64,000 nucleotides of DNA from Hoylesella saccharolytica JCM 17484 (lineage in GTDB: Bacteria > Bacteroidota > Bacteroidia > Bacteroidales > Bacteroidaceae): positions 1-64,000 of the forward strand of contig NZ_BAKN01000010.1 in the NCBI RefSeq assembly GCF_000614205.1. The letters are read 5' to 3'. Below are positions 38,444 to 48,845 of this stretch, one piece after another; the stretch's first letter is position 1; each line of letters starts with the position of its first letter. The notes under the pieces were generated by a model, which saw only the letters and a program-made list of their open reading frames with translations, made no database searches and had not been told where the DNA came from. A program made the position numbers and the translations under genes.

Positions 38444-39688
38444 ATGAGAACCATCAGAATATTTTTCCTATCATTCTTCACGCTTATACTAATCCATGTA
38501 CAAGCGCAACGAAATCTTATTCTCAATGAAAAGATTGCTTCACTGCAAGTGGTAGCGGGCACCGACTGGCTATCGCCACCGGTTATCAATTTGTATGAGG
38601 GTACGCCCATCCACATCGCATTTGATGATCTGACTCATCAATATCACCGTTATACCTATAAAATCGAACATTGCGAGGCCGATTGGAGTATTTCAAAAGA
38701 TCTGTTTACAAGTGATTTCATTGACGGGTTTAGTAGTGGAAATATAATAGAGGATGTGAAAGAATCGCAAAATACAAATGTGCTTTATTCACATTACAGC
38801 TTCCAAATTCCTAACACGCGGTGCCGACTTAAAATGAGTGGCAATTACAAGGTAACAATTTATGATGATAACGATGAAGAAACGCCAGTTATCGAATGTT
38901 TCTTTATGGTAGTAGAACCTTTAATGTCTGTCAGGCTTGAGGTTACATCCAACACCGAAAAAGAAATTAACGGACGCTATCAGCAAGTAAATATGCAGGT
39001 AAATTACGGTTCGATGAAGGTTTCGGATGTGAGTGGACAAATCCATACTGTTGTGTTGCAGAACGGACGATGGGATAATGCTGTTATCAATCCGAAACCC
39101 CAATATATATCAGCCGATGGTTTGCGATGGAACCACAACAAAAATCTTATATTTATGGCGGGCAACGAATACAGAAAGTTTGAAATGCTGGATGTAAGTC
39201 ATACCACAATGGGCTTGGAGAAAATAAATTGGGACGGCAGTATGTATCACGCTTATGTGTGGCCCGATGAAATGCGCGGAAGTTACATCTACGATGAAGA
39301 TGCTAACGGGGCTTTTTATATCCGGAATAGCGATAACATCGAAAATAACCGACTTTCAGATTATCTCAATGTGCACTTTACGTTAAAGTCTCCACGGGTA
39401 AACGGTAACATATATATCAATGGAAACTGGACCAACGACCAACTTACTCAGCCGTACCTGTTGACATATGATGAAACATCGCATTGCTATAAAACTACGC
39501 TACTATTGAAACAGGGATATTATTCATACCAATATCTTTTAGAAAATCCAGATGGCACGATAATTCCCGTACCTTCGGAAGGCTCTTTTTATCAAACTGA
39601 AAATAAATACCAAGCCCTTGTTTACTTTAAAGGAAGGGGTGAACGTACCTATCGCTTAGTAGGATATCAGCAGATACAATATAAGTAG
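38444..39688 (+). CDS. Type IX secretion Plug-type protein (DUF5103)
   Basis: This 414-residue exported protein has a signal peptide (about residues 1-21, ending VQAQ) and the DUF5103 family layout, with HYRYTYKIEHCEADW near residue 65, an immunoglobulin-like C-terminal half, and TYRLVGYQQIQ near the end. In Flavobacterium johnsoniae a DUF5103 protein is the Plug that closes the SprA channel of the type IX secretion system from the periplasm. The window also contains sprA, so both parts of that channel are present. The frame extends to a TTG at 38438, but the ATG at 38444 gives a cleaner signal peptide. Confidence 0.85.
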   Translation: MRTIRIFFLSFFTLILIHVQAQRNLILNEKIASLQVVAGTDWLSPPVINLYEGTPIHIAFDDLTHQYHRYTYKIEHCEADWSISKDLFTSDFIDGFSSGNIIEDVKESQNTNVLYSHYSFQIPNTRCRLKMSGNYKVTIYDDNDEETPVIECFFMVVEPLMSVRLEVTSNTEKEINGRYQQVNMQVNYGSMKVSDVSGQIHTVVLQNGRWDNAVINPKPQYISADGLRWNHNKNLIFMAGNEYRKFEMLDVSHTTMGLEKINWDGSMYHAYVWPDEMRGSYIYDEDANGAFYIRNSDNIENNRLSDYLNVHFTLKSPRVNGNIYINGNWTNDQLTQPYLLTYDETSHCYKTTLLLKQGYYSYQYLLENPDGTIIPVPSEGSFYQTENKYQALVYFKGRGERTYRLVGYQQIQYK

Positions 39689-39788
39689 GAATGGAGGATA
39701 AAGGATTAAAATGAGAGAATAGAGATGAAGAAATACAGATTGGGCCTTATAAATTAAGGATTGCTACAACACTTTAGAATAATTACAT

Positions 39789-39863
39789 CTATTCGGAATA
39801 AGAATTTCATTCGCTAATACGCAAGAAGTATTCCCTAAGTTATACTTCCTTATTCCGAAATAG
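39789..39863. terminator. Inverted repeat between convergent genes
   Basis: CTATTCGGAATAAG (39789-39802) and CTTATTCCGAAATAG (39849-39863) are inverted, with one bulge and a 46-nt loop. The position between the end of the Plug gene and the end of the minus-strand gene suggests a shared terminator, but the loop is long. Confidence 0.35.
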
Positions 39864-39871
39864 ACATAGAA

Positions 39872-40912
39872 TTAATGCCGATTATCACAGAGAATGGATA
39901 TCGGACGGTCTTTTTTATCCACAAACGGGATGGCAGGACAACCGAAACTAAATTCTTTAAAGCCGTAAATGATAGGAGAACGACCTTTGAAAATCCTTCC
40001 TGTCCATTGAACGCCATATTGGCCAGCTGAGAATTTACTGTTACCAATAATATTCAACATAGTTAAACCGCCCCATTCATCATCACAATAAAAATCTTCA
40101 AACAATACTTTTCGGGTCTTCGAATCAAGAACAACTAAATATCTTGCCAACACATTGTCTCCATAATCAACACTGTTTGCCGGAGGAATAAGCTTCATTT
40201 CTTGACAATAATAGTCCAATCCTTCATTCGAAAACTTGTAAACAGCTCCCAATTTACAGTTGTCGAACGCATAATAACCGTTCGTATTTTCTCGGATAAG
40301 TGAATCTTTCATCTTTACGGGAAACTTTTTCTTCGCCACGCGTCGCCACTCCATCAGCTTTAACTGCCCAGTTTGAAAAGGATTTGTTTTTCCTACATAC
40401 ACCAAATTCTCACCAGTACCAAAGTAGCTTCTACCTAAATTCAAACCATATTCATAGTCCGAAAAATCATTCGTTTCACTTCCACCTGCATATATATTAA
40501 GACAAGCAATGGCAGAAAAAGCACTTACACAGAAAGTGTACACAGAGTCTGTACCAAAATCATAGATATAAATGGTGTCCGTATCGGATATTCCAGCAGA
40601 CTTTAAGAGTCGAATCTTCTGCAGTTCATCAATCCTTATCGTATCCTTCGTAAGCTCTTCCGGTGAAAAATAAGGGGAATTTTCATCCATTACACATGCT
40701 TCCGACAAATTCAAAAAGGCTGTTCGTGTTTCGTGATAAAAGGTTGTATCTACGTACAGATCAGATGCATAGAATATCCGTATATCAGAAAGGAAACAAC
40801 TATCAGAACCTATAGTCATATCCTTATTGTCAATATACGATTGTTTTGATTGCGCACTGGAGGAATTAAAAACTCCCAGCATAATCGCAACCACCCAAAT
40901 AATCGTTTTCAT
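39872..40912 (-). CDS. Exported protein of unknown function
   Basis: This 346-residue protein has a clear signal peptide (residues 1-20, ending SSAQS) and no transmembrane helix after it. I do not recognise a family. It is rich in Tyr, Asp and Ser. A stretch of paired acidic residues and aromatics (around 105-150), and the regions LNIYAGGSETNDFSDYEYG and YYCQEMKLIPP, suggest a compact beta-rich periplasmic protein. It ends convergently with the Plug gene and starts 31 bp beyond the end of maeB, on the same strand. Confidence 0.65.
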   Translation of the reverse strand: MKTIIWVVAIMLGVFNSSSAQSKQSYIDNKDMTIGSDSCFLSDIRIFYASDLYVDTTFYHETRTAFLNLSEACVMDENSPYFSPEELTKDTIRIDELQKIRLLKSAGISDTDTIYIYDFGTDSVYTFCVSAFSAIACLNIYAGGSETNDFSDYEYGLNLGRSYFGTGENLVYVGKTNPFQTGQLKLMEWRRVAKKKFPVKMKDSLIRENTNGYYAFDNCKLGAVYKFSNEGLDYYCQEMKLIPPANSVDYGDNVLARYLVVLDSKTRKVLFEDFYCDDEWGGLTMLNIIGNSKFSAGQYGVQWTGRIFKGRSPIIYGFKEFSFGCPAIPFVDKKDRPISILCDNRH

Positions 40913-40942
40913 GTCACCTTCTATCTACCCAAGAAACACTTT

Positions 40943-43240
40943 TCATTTCTTCTTTGCCGATACTTTCAGCTTATCTACGTATGCATCAACCACCGCTACA
41001 GCAGTTATATTGACGATATCACGAACAGAACATTCAAAGTCAGTAAAGTGAATGGGTTTATTGAGCCCCATCTGTATCGGACCGATGATTTCTGTTTCAG
41101 GACTTAATGCCTGCAAAAACTTATAACAAGCATTAGCACTACTGAGATTAGGGAATATCAATGTGTTTACATCCTTATCTTTAAGATGCGAGAAAGGGAA
41201 CTTCTCATCTCGCAGTTCCTTGTTCAACGCGAAGTTTACCTGCATCTCACCGTCTACCAGCAAATCAGGATAATTTTTGTGCAATTCGTCTACTGCTTCA
41301 TGCACTTTTAGAGGACTTCCCACTTCATCGGTGCCAAAATTTGAGTAGCTAATCATCGCCATAACGGCTTTTTCGTTAAAAAATTCCACGGTATATGCAC
41401 TTAATCTTGCTATATCCACTAGATACCTGTTGTCGGGATGACGATTGATAAGTGTATCGGCTATATAGTACATTCCCTTTTGTGAATTAACGATATGCAT
41501 CGTTCCAAAAGTTTCAAATCCATCGCGAACACCCACCACTTCTTTCGCCACTTTAATGGTGTTGGAATATTTTGTGTACAAACCTGTGATAAAAGCATCA
41601 GCATCCCCCTTCTCAACCATCATCATTCCAAAGTAGTTGCGCTCATACATCTTATCATAAGCCTCTTGAAAGGTATATCCCTTACGTGCCATTTTTTCTG
41701 CCAAATACTTTGCGTAAGTGGCACGGCGACCTTGTTCTTTGTCAGCTCGCATATCAATAATTTCAATATCCGAAAGGTCTATCTTGAGACGTTGCGCTTG
41801 TCGACGGATGCGATCGGGATTTCCTAATAGAATGGGAGAACAGATACCTTCGGCCTTTGCTTGTACAGCAGCTTTCATCATCGAGGGATGTCCGCCCTCT
41901 GCATAGACCACTCGTTGTGGGTGCAACCGAGCCGTATCATGCAACTTTCGAGTTAGAACCGTTTCCTGTCCGAGTAGCTGCATCAGTTCTTTTTTGTAAG
42001 AATCCCAATCGGTAATAGTTTTTCTGGCCACTCCACTCTCAATAGCAGCCTTCGCAACAGCAGCCGAAACTTCGGTTATCAAACGCGGGTCTACAGGTTT
42101 GGGAATAAAATAAGTAGGTCCAAAAGTAAGATCATTAACCCGATATACATTATTAACAATATCCGGAACCGGCTGTTTGGCCAGTTCCGCAATGGCATGA
42201 ACAGCTGCCATCTTCATTTCTTCGTTGATAGCTGTAGCGTGTACATCTAATGCTCCACGAAAGATATAAGGGAAACCGATAACATTATTTATCTGATTGG
42301 GATAGTCGGAACGTCCCGTAGAAATTAAAATATCCGAGCGGCAGGCAATCGCATCTTCGTACGATATTTCAGGAATAGGGTTGGCCAAAGCAAATACAAT
42401 TGGGCGCTCTGCCATTGATTTCACCATTTGTTGCGATAAAATATTTCCCTTTGAGAGTCCGACAAAAACGTCGGCACCATTTATCGCCTCTTCCAACGTG
42501 CATATATCTTTTCTTTCGGTAGCAAAAAGAGCCTTCTGTTCAGTGAGGTTAGGCCGATCTTTTGTGATAACTCCTTTTGAGTCTAACATCACAATATTTT
42601 CTTTTTTTGCTCCTAATGCCATATAGAGTTTGGTACAACTGATAGCAGCTGCACCTGCCCCATTAACCACAATTTTTACCTTTTTAATATCTTTTCCCGC
42701 TACTTCGAGTGCATTTTTCAAGCCTGCAGCTGAAATAATGGCTGTGCCATGCTGGTCATCATGCATAACGGGGATATCCAGAGTTCTCTTTAGACGTTCT
42801 TCAATATAAAAGCACTCGGGGGCCTTAATATCTTCCAAGTTGATACCGCCAAAGGTCGGAGCAATGCGTTCTACTGTTTCACAGAATTTCTCCGGATCTT
42901 TTTCTGCCAACTCTATATCAAAAACATCAATACCACCATATATTTTAAAAAGCAAACCTTTACCTTCCATTACCGGCTTTCCACTCATCGCACCGATATC
43001 ACCAAGTCCCAATACAGCAGTTCCATTACTGATAACCGCCACTAAGTTTCCCTTATCTGTGTATTTATAAACATCGTCTTGATTCTGCTGAATTTCAAGA
43101 CACGGATAGGCTACACCTGGCGAATAGGCCAAGCTTAAATCAGTTTGTGTATGATAAGGTTTGGTAGGTTTAACTTCTATTTTACCGGGATGCCCGCTAC
43201 TATGATACTCTAATGCTGCTTCTTTCGTTATTTTTACCAT
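40943..43240 (-). CDS. maeB: NADP-dependent malic enzyme with phosphotransacetylase-like domain
   Basis: This 765-residue protein fuses a malic enzyme (about residues 1-425) to a phosphate acetyltransferase-like domain (about 430-765). The malic part shows SLAYSPGVA near residue 34, the metal-binding VMHDDQHGTA near 160, and the nucleotide fold VVNGAGAAAISC near 191. The C-terminal PTA-like half has VYAEGGHP near 455 and the later VGGFETF-type region. It decarboxylates malate to pyruvate in the cytosol; the PTA-like domain usually serves acetyl-CoA regulation. A -7 box lies upstream at 43333-43340. Confidence 0.95.
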   Translation of the reverse strand: MVKITKEAALEYHSSGHPGKIEVKPTKPYHTQTDLSLAYSPGVAYPCLEIQQNQDDVYKYTDKGNLVAVISNGTAVLGLGDIGAMSGKPVMEGKGLLFKIYGGIDVFDIELAEKDPEKFCETVERIAPTFGGINLEDIKAPECFYIEERLKRTLDIPVMHDDQHGTAIISAAGLKNALEVAGKDIKKVKIVVNGAGAAAISCTKLYMALGAKKENIVMLDSKGVITKDRPNLTEQKALFATERKDICTLEEAINGADVFVGLSKGNILSQQMVKSMAERPIVFALANPIPEISYEDAIACRSDILISTGRSDYPNQINNVIGFPYIFRGALDVHATAINEEMKMAAVHAIAELAKQPVPDIVNNVYRVNDLTFGPTYFIPKPVDPRLITEVSAAVAKAAIESGVARKTITDWDSYKKELMQLLGQETVLTRKLHDTARLHPQRVVYAEGGHPSMMKAAVQAKAEGICSPILLGNPDRIRRQAQRLKIDLSDIEIIDMRADKEQGRRATYAKYLAEKMARKGYTFQEAYDKMYERNYFGMMMVEKGDADAFITGLYTKYSNTIKVAKEVVGVRDGFETFGTMHIVNSQKGMYYIADTLINRHPDNRYLVDIARLSAYTVEFFNEKAVMAMISYSNFGTDEVGSPLKVHEAVDELHKNYPDLLVDGEMQVNFALNKELRDEKFPFSHLKDKDVNTLIFPNLSSANACYKFLQALSPETEIIGPIQMGLNKPIHFTDFECSVRDIVNITAVAVVDAYVDKLKVSAKKK

Positions 43241-43332
43241 AATGAGTTTTTACTTTAAGACATAAAATATACTTATTTTTTATGTCAAATGAATATATTT
43301 GTTACTAATAAATGTCATCTCTGCAACCATCG

Positions 43333-43340
43333 CAAAGGTA
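43333..43340 (-). promoter_or_regulatory. -7 box of maeB
   Basis: The minus strand reads TACCTTTG, giving a leader of about 85 nt. It is only 43 bp from the -7 box of the divergent TetR gene, so one operator could serve both. Confidence 0.45.
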
Positions 43341-43382
43341 GTAAAAAACGCGTAAACATAGAATGGGTTTTCTATTTTTTTG

Positions 43383-43390
43383 TAACTTTG
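43383..43390 (+). promoter_or_regulatory. -7 box of the TetR gene
   Basis: TAACTTTG would start transcription near 43396, about 15 nt before the ATG at 43411. Confidence 0.5.
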
Positions 43391-43410
43391 TATTATAAAG
43401 CAATGTATAT

Positions 43411-44043
43411 ATGCAAAAGCAAAACACTCATTCAACCTATCGCAAAGAACTAAAAAGCCGCATTCTGCATACCTCTATGCATGAATTTAAGCAAAAGGGT
43501 ATTCGCAGTGTGCGTATGGATGACATTGCCAACAGCTTAGGCATCTCTAAGCGCACACTTTATGAGATTTATGCTAACAAAGAAGAGCTGTTGCTTGCAG
43601 GAATTATCGAAGAAGAAAAGATAAAAGAAAAAGAGGCACAGGTTTTTATTTCGGATGACTCATACACTGTGATGGATTTGATAATAAAGTTTTATCACCT
43701 GAAGATAGAAGAACTTACCCATACTAACCCTTTGTTTTATAGCGAACTGCATAAGTATCCCCGCATCATCAAGTTTATCAATCGACGCCACCATACACTC
43801 GATAAAAGAAACATGACATTTATTAAGCGAGGTATTCAAGAAGGGTATTTTTCTCCCCAATTTAATTATGACATCATCTTTCAAATTATCAATGGCGCCA
43901 CAACAGTTATGATGACCGAATCTTTTTTCAAAGGTTATGATGTACAGACTGTATTTAAAAACGTCACTTCTTTTTTCATTCGGGGCTTCTGCACCAATAA
44001 AGGCATTCGCGAAATAGACGCTTTATTAAGTTCCTCACCCTAA
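43411..44043 (+). CDS. TetR/AcrR family transcriptional regulator
   Basis: This 210-residue protein has an N-terminal TetR helix-turn-helix (about residues 14-60: FKQKGIRSVRMDDIANSLGISKRTLYEIYANKEELL). A variable helical ligand-binding and dimer domain follows. It is divergently transcribed from maeB with a 170-bp shared region, so maeB control is a plausible but untested role. The effector cannot be predicted. Confidence 0.9.
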   Translation: MQKQNTHSTYRKELKSRILHTSMHEFKQKGIRSVRMDDIANSLGISKRTLYEIYANKEELLLAGIIEEEKIKEKEAQVFISDDSYTVMDLIIKFYHLKIEELTHTNPLFYSELHKYPRIIKFINRRHHTLDKRNMTFIKRGIQEGYFSPQFNYDIIFQIINGATTVMMTESFFKGYDVQTVFKNVTSFFIRGFCTNKGIREIDALLSSSP

Positions 44044-44103
44044 CTATCATCAAGATTTATCTGCTTATACCCCTACTGAAACACAAGGGTTCAACACAAA
44101 ACT

Positions 44104-44135
44104 AAAAATCGGCTGTCTCACGACATCCGATTTTT
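44104..44135 (+). terminator. Terminator after the TetR gene
   Basis: AAAAATCGG and CCGATTTTT pair over 9 bp around a 14-nt loop, about 60 bp past the stop. The remaining 170 bp to the groEL terminator is AT-rich and holds nothing else I can support. Confidence 0.65.
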
Positions 44136-44307
44136 CAAAACAAACTACTTAAAAACTAATCTACTAAAACAAATCAAAAAATATTTTCTATCAGAACGAT
44201 ATACGTTTTAAAATGCTATGTCTTTATTTTGATTGCAAATATAGAGACGAAAAAAATAACTTCAAAAAAAATAGTCTTAAAATAATTTTTTAATACAAAA
44301 AGAAATC

Positions 44308-44337
44308 AAAAAAGGCGTTTATTGTTAGATAAACGCC
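44308..44337 (-). terminator. Terminator of groES-groEL
   Basis: On the minus strand a 9-bp stem GGCGTTTAT/ATAAACGCC with a 6-nt loop is followed by six Ts, 30 bp past the groEL stop. Confidence 0.75.
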
Positions 44338-44367
44338 CTTTATAATTTATAATTGTTACAATTCTAA

Positions 44368-46057
<1,690 letters not shown>

Positions 46058-46139
46058 TTACAAAGAGTCCCGAGTTTTGCATTGTCAAAATCAACTATAA
46101 AGACTACCTGTAGGAGTGTTGAAAACCTTCAACCCAAAG

Positions 46140-46412
46140 TTATTTTTTAATGATAGCAAGTACATCACTCTGACGCATCATCAGATATTTCTCACCATCG
46201 AGTTCAATTTCCGTACCTGAATATTTTCCGTAAAGCACGTTATCGCCCTCTTTTAATATCATTTTTTCATCTTTCGTACCCTCTCCTACGGCAACAATCT
46301 TTCCGTTAAGAGGTTTCTCTTTAGCTGTATCGGGAATAATAATTCCGCCAACTTTCTCTTCTGCCGGTGCAGGAAGAACCAACACTCGGTCTGCTAATGG
46401 TTGAATGTTCAT
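46140..46412 (-). CDS. groES: Co-chaperonin GroES
   Basis: This 90-residue protein caps the GroEL ring. It has the typical opening [19 protein letters not shown], the mobile-loop segment around [15 protein letters not shown], and [19 protein letters not shown] near the C-terminus. It is first in the groES-groEL operon. No CIRCE operator is visible upstream. Confidence 0.96.
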   Translation of the reverse strand: MNIQPLADRVLVLPAPAEEKVGGIIIPDTAKEKPLNGKIVAVGEGTKDEKMILKEGDNVLYGKYSGTEIELDGEKYLMMRQSDVLAIIKK

Positions 46413-46501
46413 AATACTATTATTTATTTAAAAATTATACTTCTAACATTATAAAGCCTCTATTTATTCGGCTCTCGACTATAATTATACGAAAACTGTG
46501 C

Positions 46502-46509
46502 CAAAGATA
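46502..46509 (-). promoter_or_regulatory. -7 box of groES-groEL
   Basis: The minus strand reads TATCTTTG, about 90 bp upstream of the groES ATG. No strong -33 TTTG is found at the usual spacing. Confidence 0.5.
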
Positions 46510-46652
46510 CAGACTGACAATTTCGTAAAGGACATACTGACAAATATGACAGCATTGCTCTTTAATGTGTCATAAAAAAGAAATTAACGGTTGTTTACAC
46601 CTTCTGCTCTACCCTTTTACAGCTCAACTAATATACAACAGAAAATAAGATA

Positions 46653-47074
46653 CTGGTCAATTTTATGGATTTAAGTTGACTTTCTGTCATTTTGTGTTTT
46701 CTTTTTTTCAGACAAAAAGCGTCTTTGTTTTAGAGAAAAAACAGCGTTGATTTTCACAAAAGGCAGCATTAATTTTGCAAAACCATAACTTTGAGAATGC
46801 AAAAGCATAGCTTTTAGAAGCCGAAAGCATAACTTTCAGGGTGTAAAAGCCATGGTTTTACACCCTGAAAAACACGATTTTTGCGTCTAAAAAAGGGATA
46901 ATATCAGAACTAAAGTTTATAAAAATACTATAAACCACTGATTATCAAATAGATAATCAAATACTGAAATTCTGCGATTTTACGAGCAAGTTTACTTTTG
47001 ATGCGTTCGATTGACCTTCTCCGAACGTTGCTTCTTTTTTCTTTACATTCAGGATTGGTCAATTTTAAGGATTT
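46653..47074 (+). repeat. Intergenic repeat element copy C (22-bp array, direct-repeat bounded)
   Basis: The element is bounded by CTGGTCAATTTTATGGATTT at 46653-46672 and TTGGTCAATTTTAAGGATTT at 47055-47074. Eight 22-bp units run without a phase break from 46713 to 46888. The best cores are AAAACCATAACTTTG, AAAAGCATAGCTTTT, GAAAGCATAACTTTC and AAAAGCCATGGTTTT; the first three units are more degenerate. A 15-bp perfect stem, TTTCAGGGTGTAAAA/TTTTACACCCTGAAA, covers the spacers at about 46834-46870. The tail GCGATTTTACGAGCAAG (about 46974-46990) matches copy B. It lies between groES and the end of the SusD gene and has no coding potential. Confidence 0.85.
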
Positions 47075-47191
47075 ATATATGCATTTTGACAAACTGACAT
47101 ACACCTTGCTATTACCACCTTATAAAATCTTTTTTCTATATCCGCCGGATACCGTTATGGCTCAATTTCACCCCACCCCGTCATCTTTCGG

Positions 47192-48823
47192 CTAAAAATC
47201 ACTATTAGGCTTCAGTTTTCCACCTGACCTAATAGCTCGGCTGGGAATAGGAAAAAGCATGGTAAAGCCTGTATGCTCGTTTTCCACAGGTTGTCGCATA
47301 TCATACGCTTCGGTAAAAAGCGAAAAACGAATCAAGTCTTGCCGGCGCCAGCCTTCCCACATCAATTCCAATCGCCGTTCAGCAAGAATGTTATCAAGCG
47401 TAGCCACACGCGGCATCATACCTACACGCGCGCGTACATTATTTAATTCAGATTGCCCGCTTTGCCCATTGCGTACCTTTGCTTCAGCCATCATCAACAA
47501 CACGTCGGCATATCGATACAACACAATATCATTATCTTGTAGTTTACCGTCAGCCAGCCCTTTACGGTCAATTTCGTATTTGGCCATACGCACTCCACCC
47601 GTTTTTACATAAGGCGAGAAAGTTAAATCGGGCTGTACAACCAAAGGCTGATACACCAAAGGTGTTCCATCGTCGAGCCGAACAGTATCACCATCGACTA
47701 AAATCGTATCCGAATAAAAGTTCAACGCATAGCGTTTATCTATCTGCGGTGTATCGTAATCGAATGCCCGAACGGTAGACACGGTGGCACAAGCTCCGTT
47801 CTCAGAGCCCAACCCAAGCGCTTTACCGTGATTGTAATGGCGTGAACGGAAAAGATATTGAAACTGGTTGGGATAAAGAATTTTATCCATCGGAATGGTA
47901 AAGATATTCTCGCGCGAGGTTTCATTATGAACCTTAAAGTTTGTTGCATAATCCGGTTCAAGCTGATACCCCATATCCTCTATCTGCCGACAATAATAAA
48001 TAACGGTTTCCCACGCATTGAGCTGTGCACCGTTTACCGTAAAATAAATATCTTTTCCTTGTTTTCGAGGGTATTTTACAGGATTATCACAGGTAAAAAC
48101 TTCTGCATTGAGTGACAACTTAGCCAAAAGAAAACACGCAACAGGACGGGTAAGCCGACCATAATATTCACCTTGTAAATTCGAATGAGCCGTAGAAAGA
48201 TAAGGAAGGGCTTGCTGCAGCTCGTTAAAAGCAAAACGAAATACCTCACTGCGTCGCGCATTGGTAAGTTGGGAAACATTTGTTTGATTATCGGTAATAA
48301 GTGGAACATTGCCAAAAAGGTCAACCAGATAATAATAATACATTGCTCTCACCGCTCTTACCTCTGCCGTATAAGAGTGCCATTGCGCATCGTTGAGCAA
48401 CCGTTTGTGTTCTTGCAGGTTGGCCAGTGCCTCATTACAATGCACTACCACTTTAAAAAGATAATTCCAAAGATTGTAAAGCTCTTGGTCATCAGCACTC
48501 CACCGATGCTCATAAAGATATTTCCAAAAGCCTCCGTCGTACCAATCCCCCCCTCGCACAGGCAGTATTGCCTCGTCGGTGGTAAAGGTATTGTAATCAT
48601 AAACACCTCGATAGGTTCCTTGTAAACCACTACCGTCAGTGCTTCCACCAATGTAATTGTAAAGCATTCCCACCGTATTGAGATACAGACTTGTAGGTGA
48701 TGAGAAGGCCTCATCACTGGAAACACGATCGCGAGGGTTGTCGCTGATACATCCTGTAAAGGTAATGCCGATGCTGACTGCTATAGAAAATGCAATTGCA
48801 AAATAAGTGTTAGCCTTTATCAT
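47192..48823 (-). CDS. SusD/RagB family outer membrane nutrient-binding lipoprotein
   Basis: This 543-residue protein has a lipoprotein signal (FSIAVSIGITFTGC, lipid on Cys24) and the tetratricopeptide-rich SusD fold. Family markers are AEVRAVRAMYYYYLVDLFGNVPLIT near residue 128 and NILAERRLELMWEGWRRQDLIRF near the C-terminus, ending FPIPSRAI. It caps the SusC porin at the cell surface and helps capture glycans or peptides. It lies 22 bp downstream of SusC. No polysaccharide-degrading enzyme is nearby, so the substrate cannot be guessed. Confidence 0.94.
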   Translation of the reverse strand: MIKANTYFAIAFSIAVSIGITFTGCISDNPRDRVSSDEAFSSPTSLYLNTVGMLYNYIGGSTDGSGLQGTYRGVYDYNTFTTDEAILPVRGGDWYDGGFWKYLYEHRWSADDQELYNLWNYLFKVVVHCNEALANLQEHKRLLNDAQWHSYTAEVRAVRAMYYYYLVDLFGNVPLITDNQTNVSQLTNARRSEVFRFAFNELQQALPYLSTAHSNLQGEYYGRLTRPVACFLLAKLSLNAEVFTCDNPVKYPRKQGKDIYFTVNGAQLNAWETVIYYCRQIEDMGYQLEPDYATNFKVHNETSRENIFTIPMDKILYPNQFQYLFRSRHYNHGKALGLGSENGACATVSTVRAFDYDTPQIDKRYALNFYSDTILVDGDTVRLDDGTPLVYQPLVVQPDLTFSPYVKTGGVRMAKYEIDRKGLADGKLQDNDIVLYRYADVLLMMAEAKVRNGQSGQSELNNVRARVGMMPRVATLDNILAERRLELMWEGWRRQDLIRFSLFTEAYDMRQPVENEHTGFTMLFPIPSRAIRSGGKLKPNSDF

Positions 48824-48845
48824 ACAGAAAGAGAATGGGATTTAC

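Noticed and set aside
46413..46650. CIRCE (HrcA) operator upstream of groES
   Set aside because: No TTAGCACTC-N9-GAGTGCTAA-like inverted repeat is present in the upstream region.
46713..46888. CRISPR array
   Set aside because: The units are degenerate, have no identical repeats, spacers are only about 7 nt, and no cas genes are in the window.
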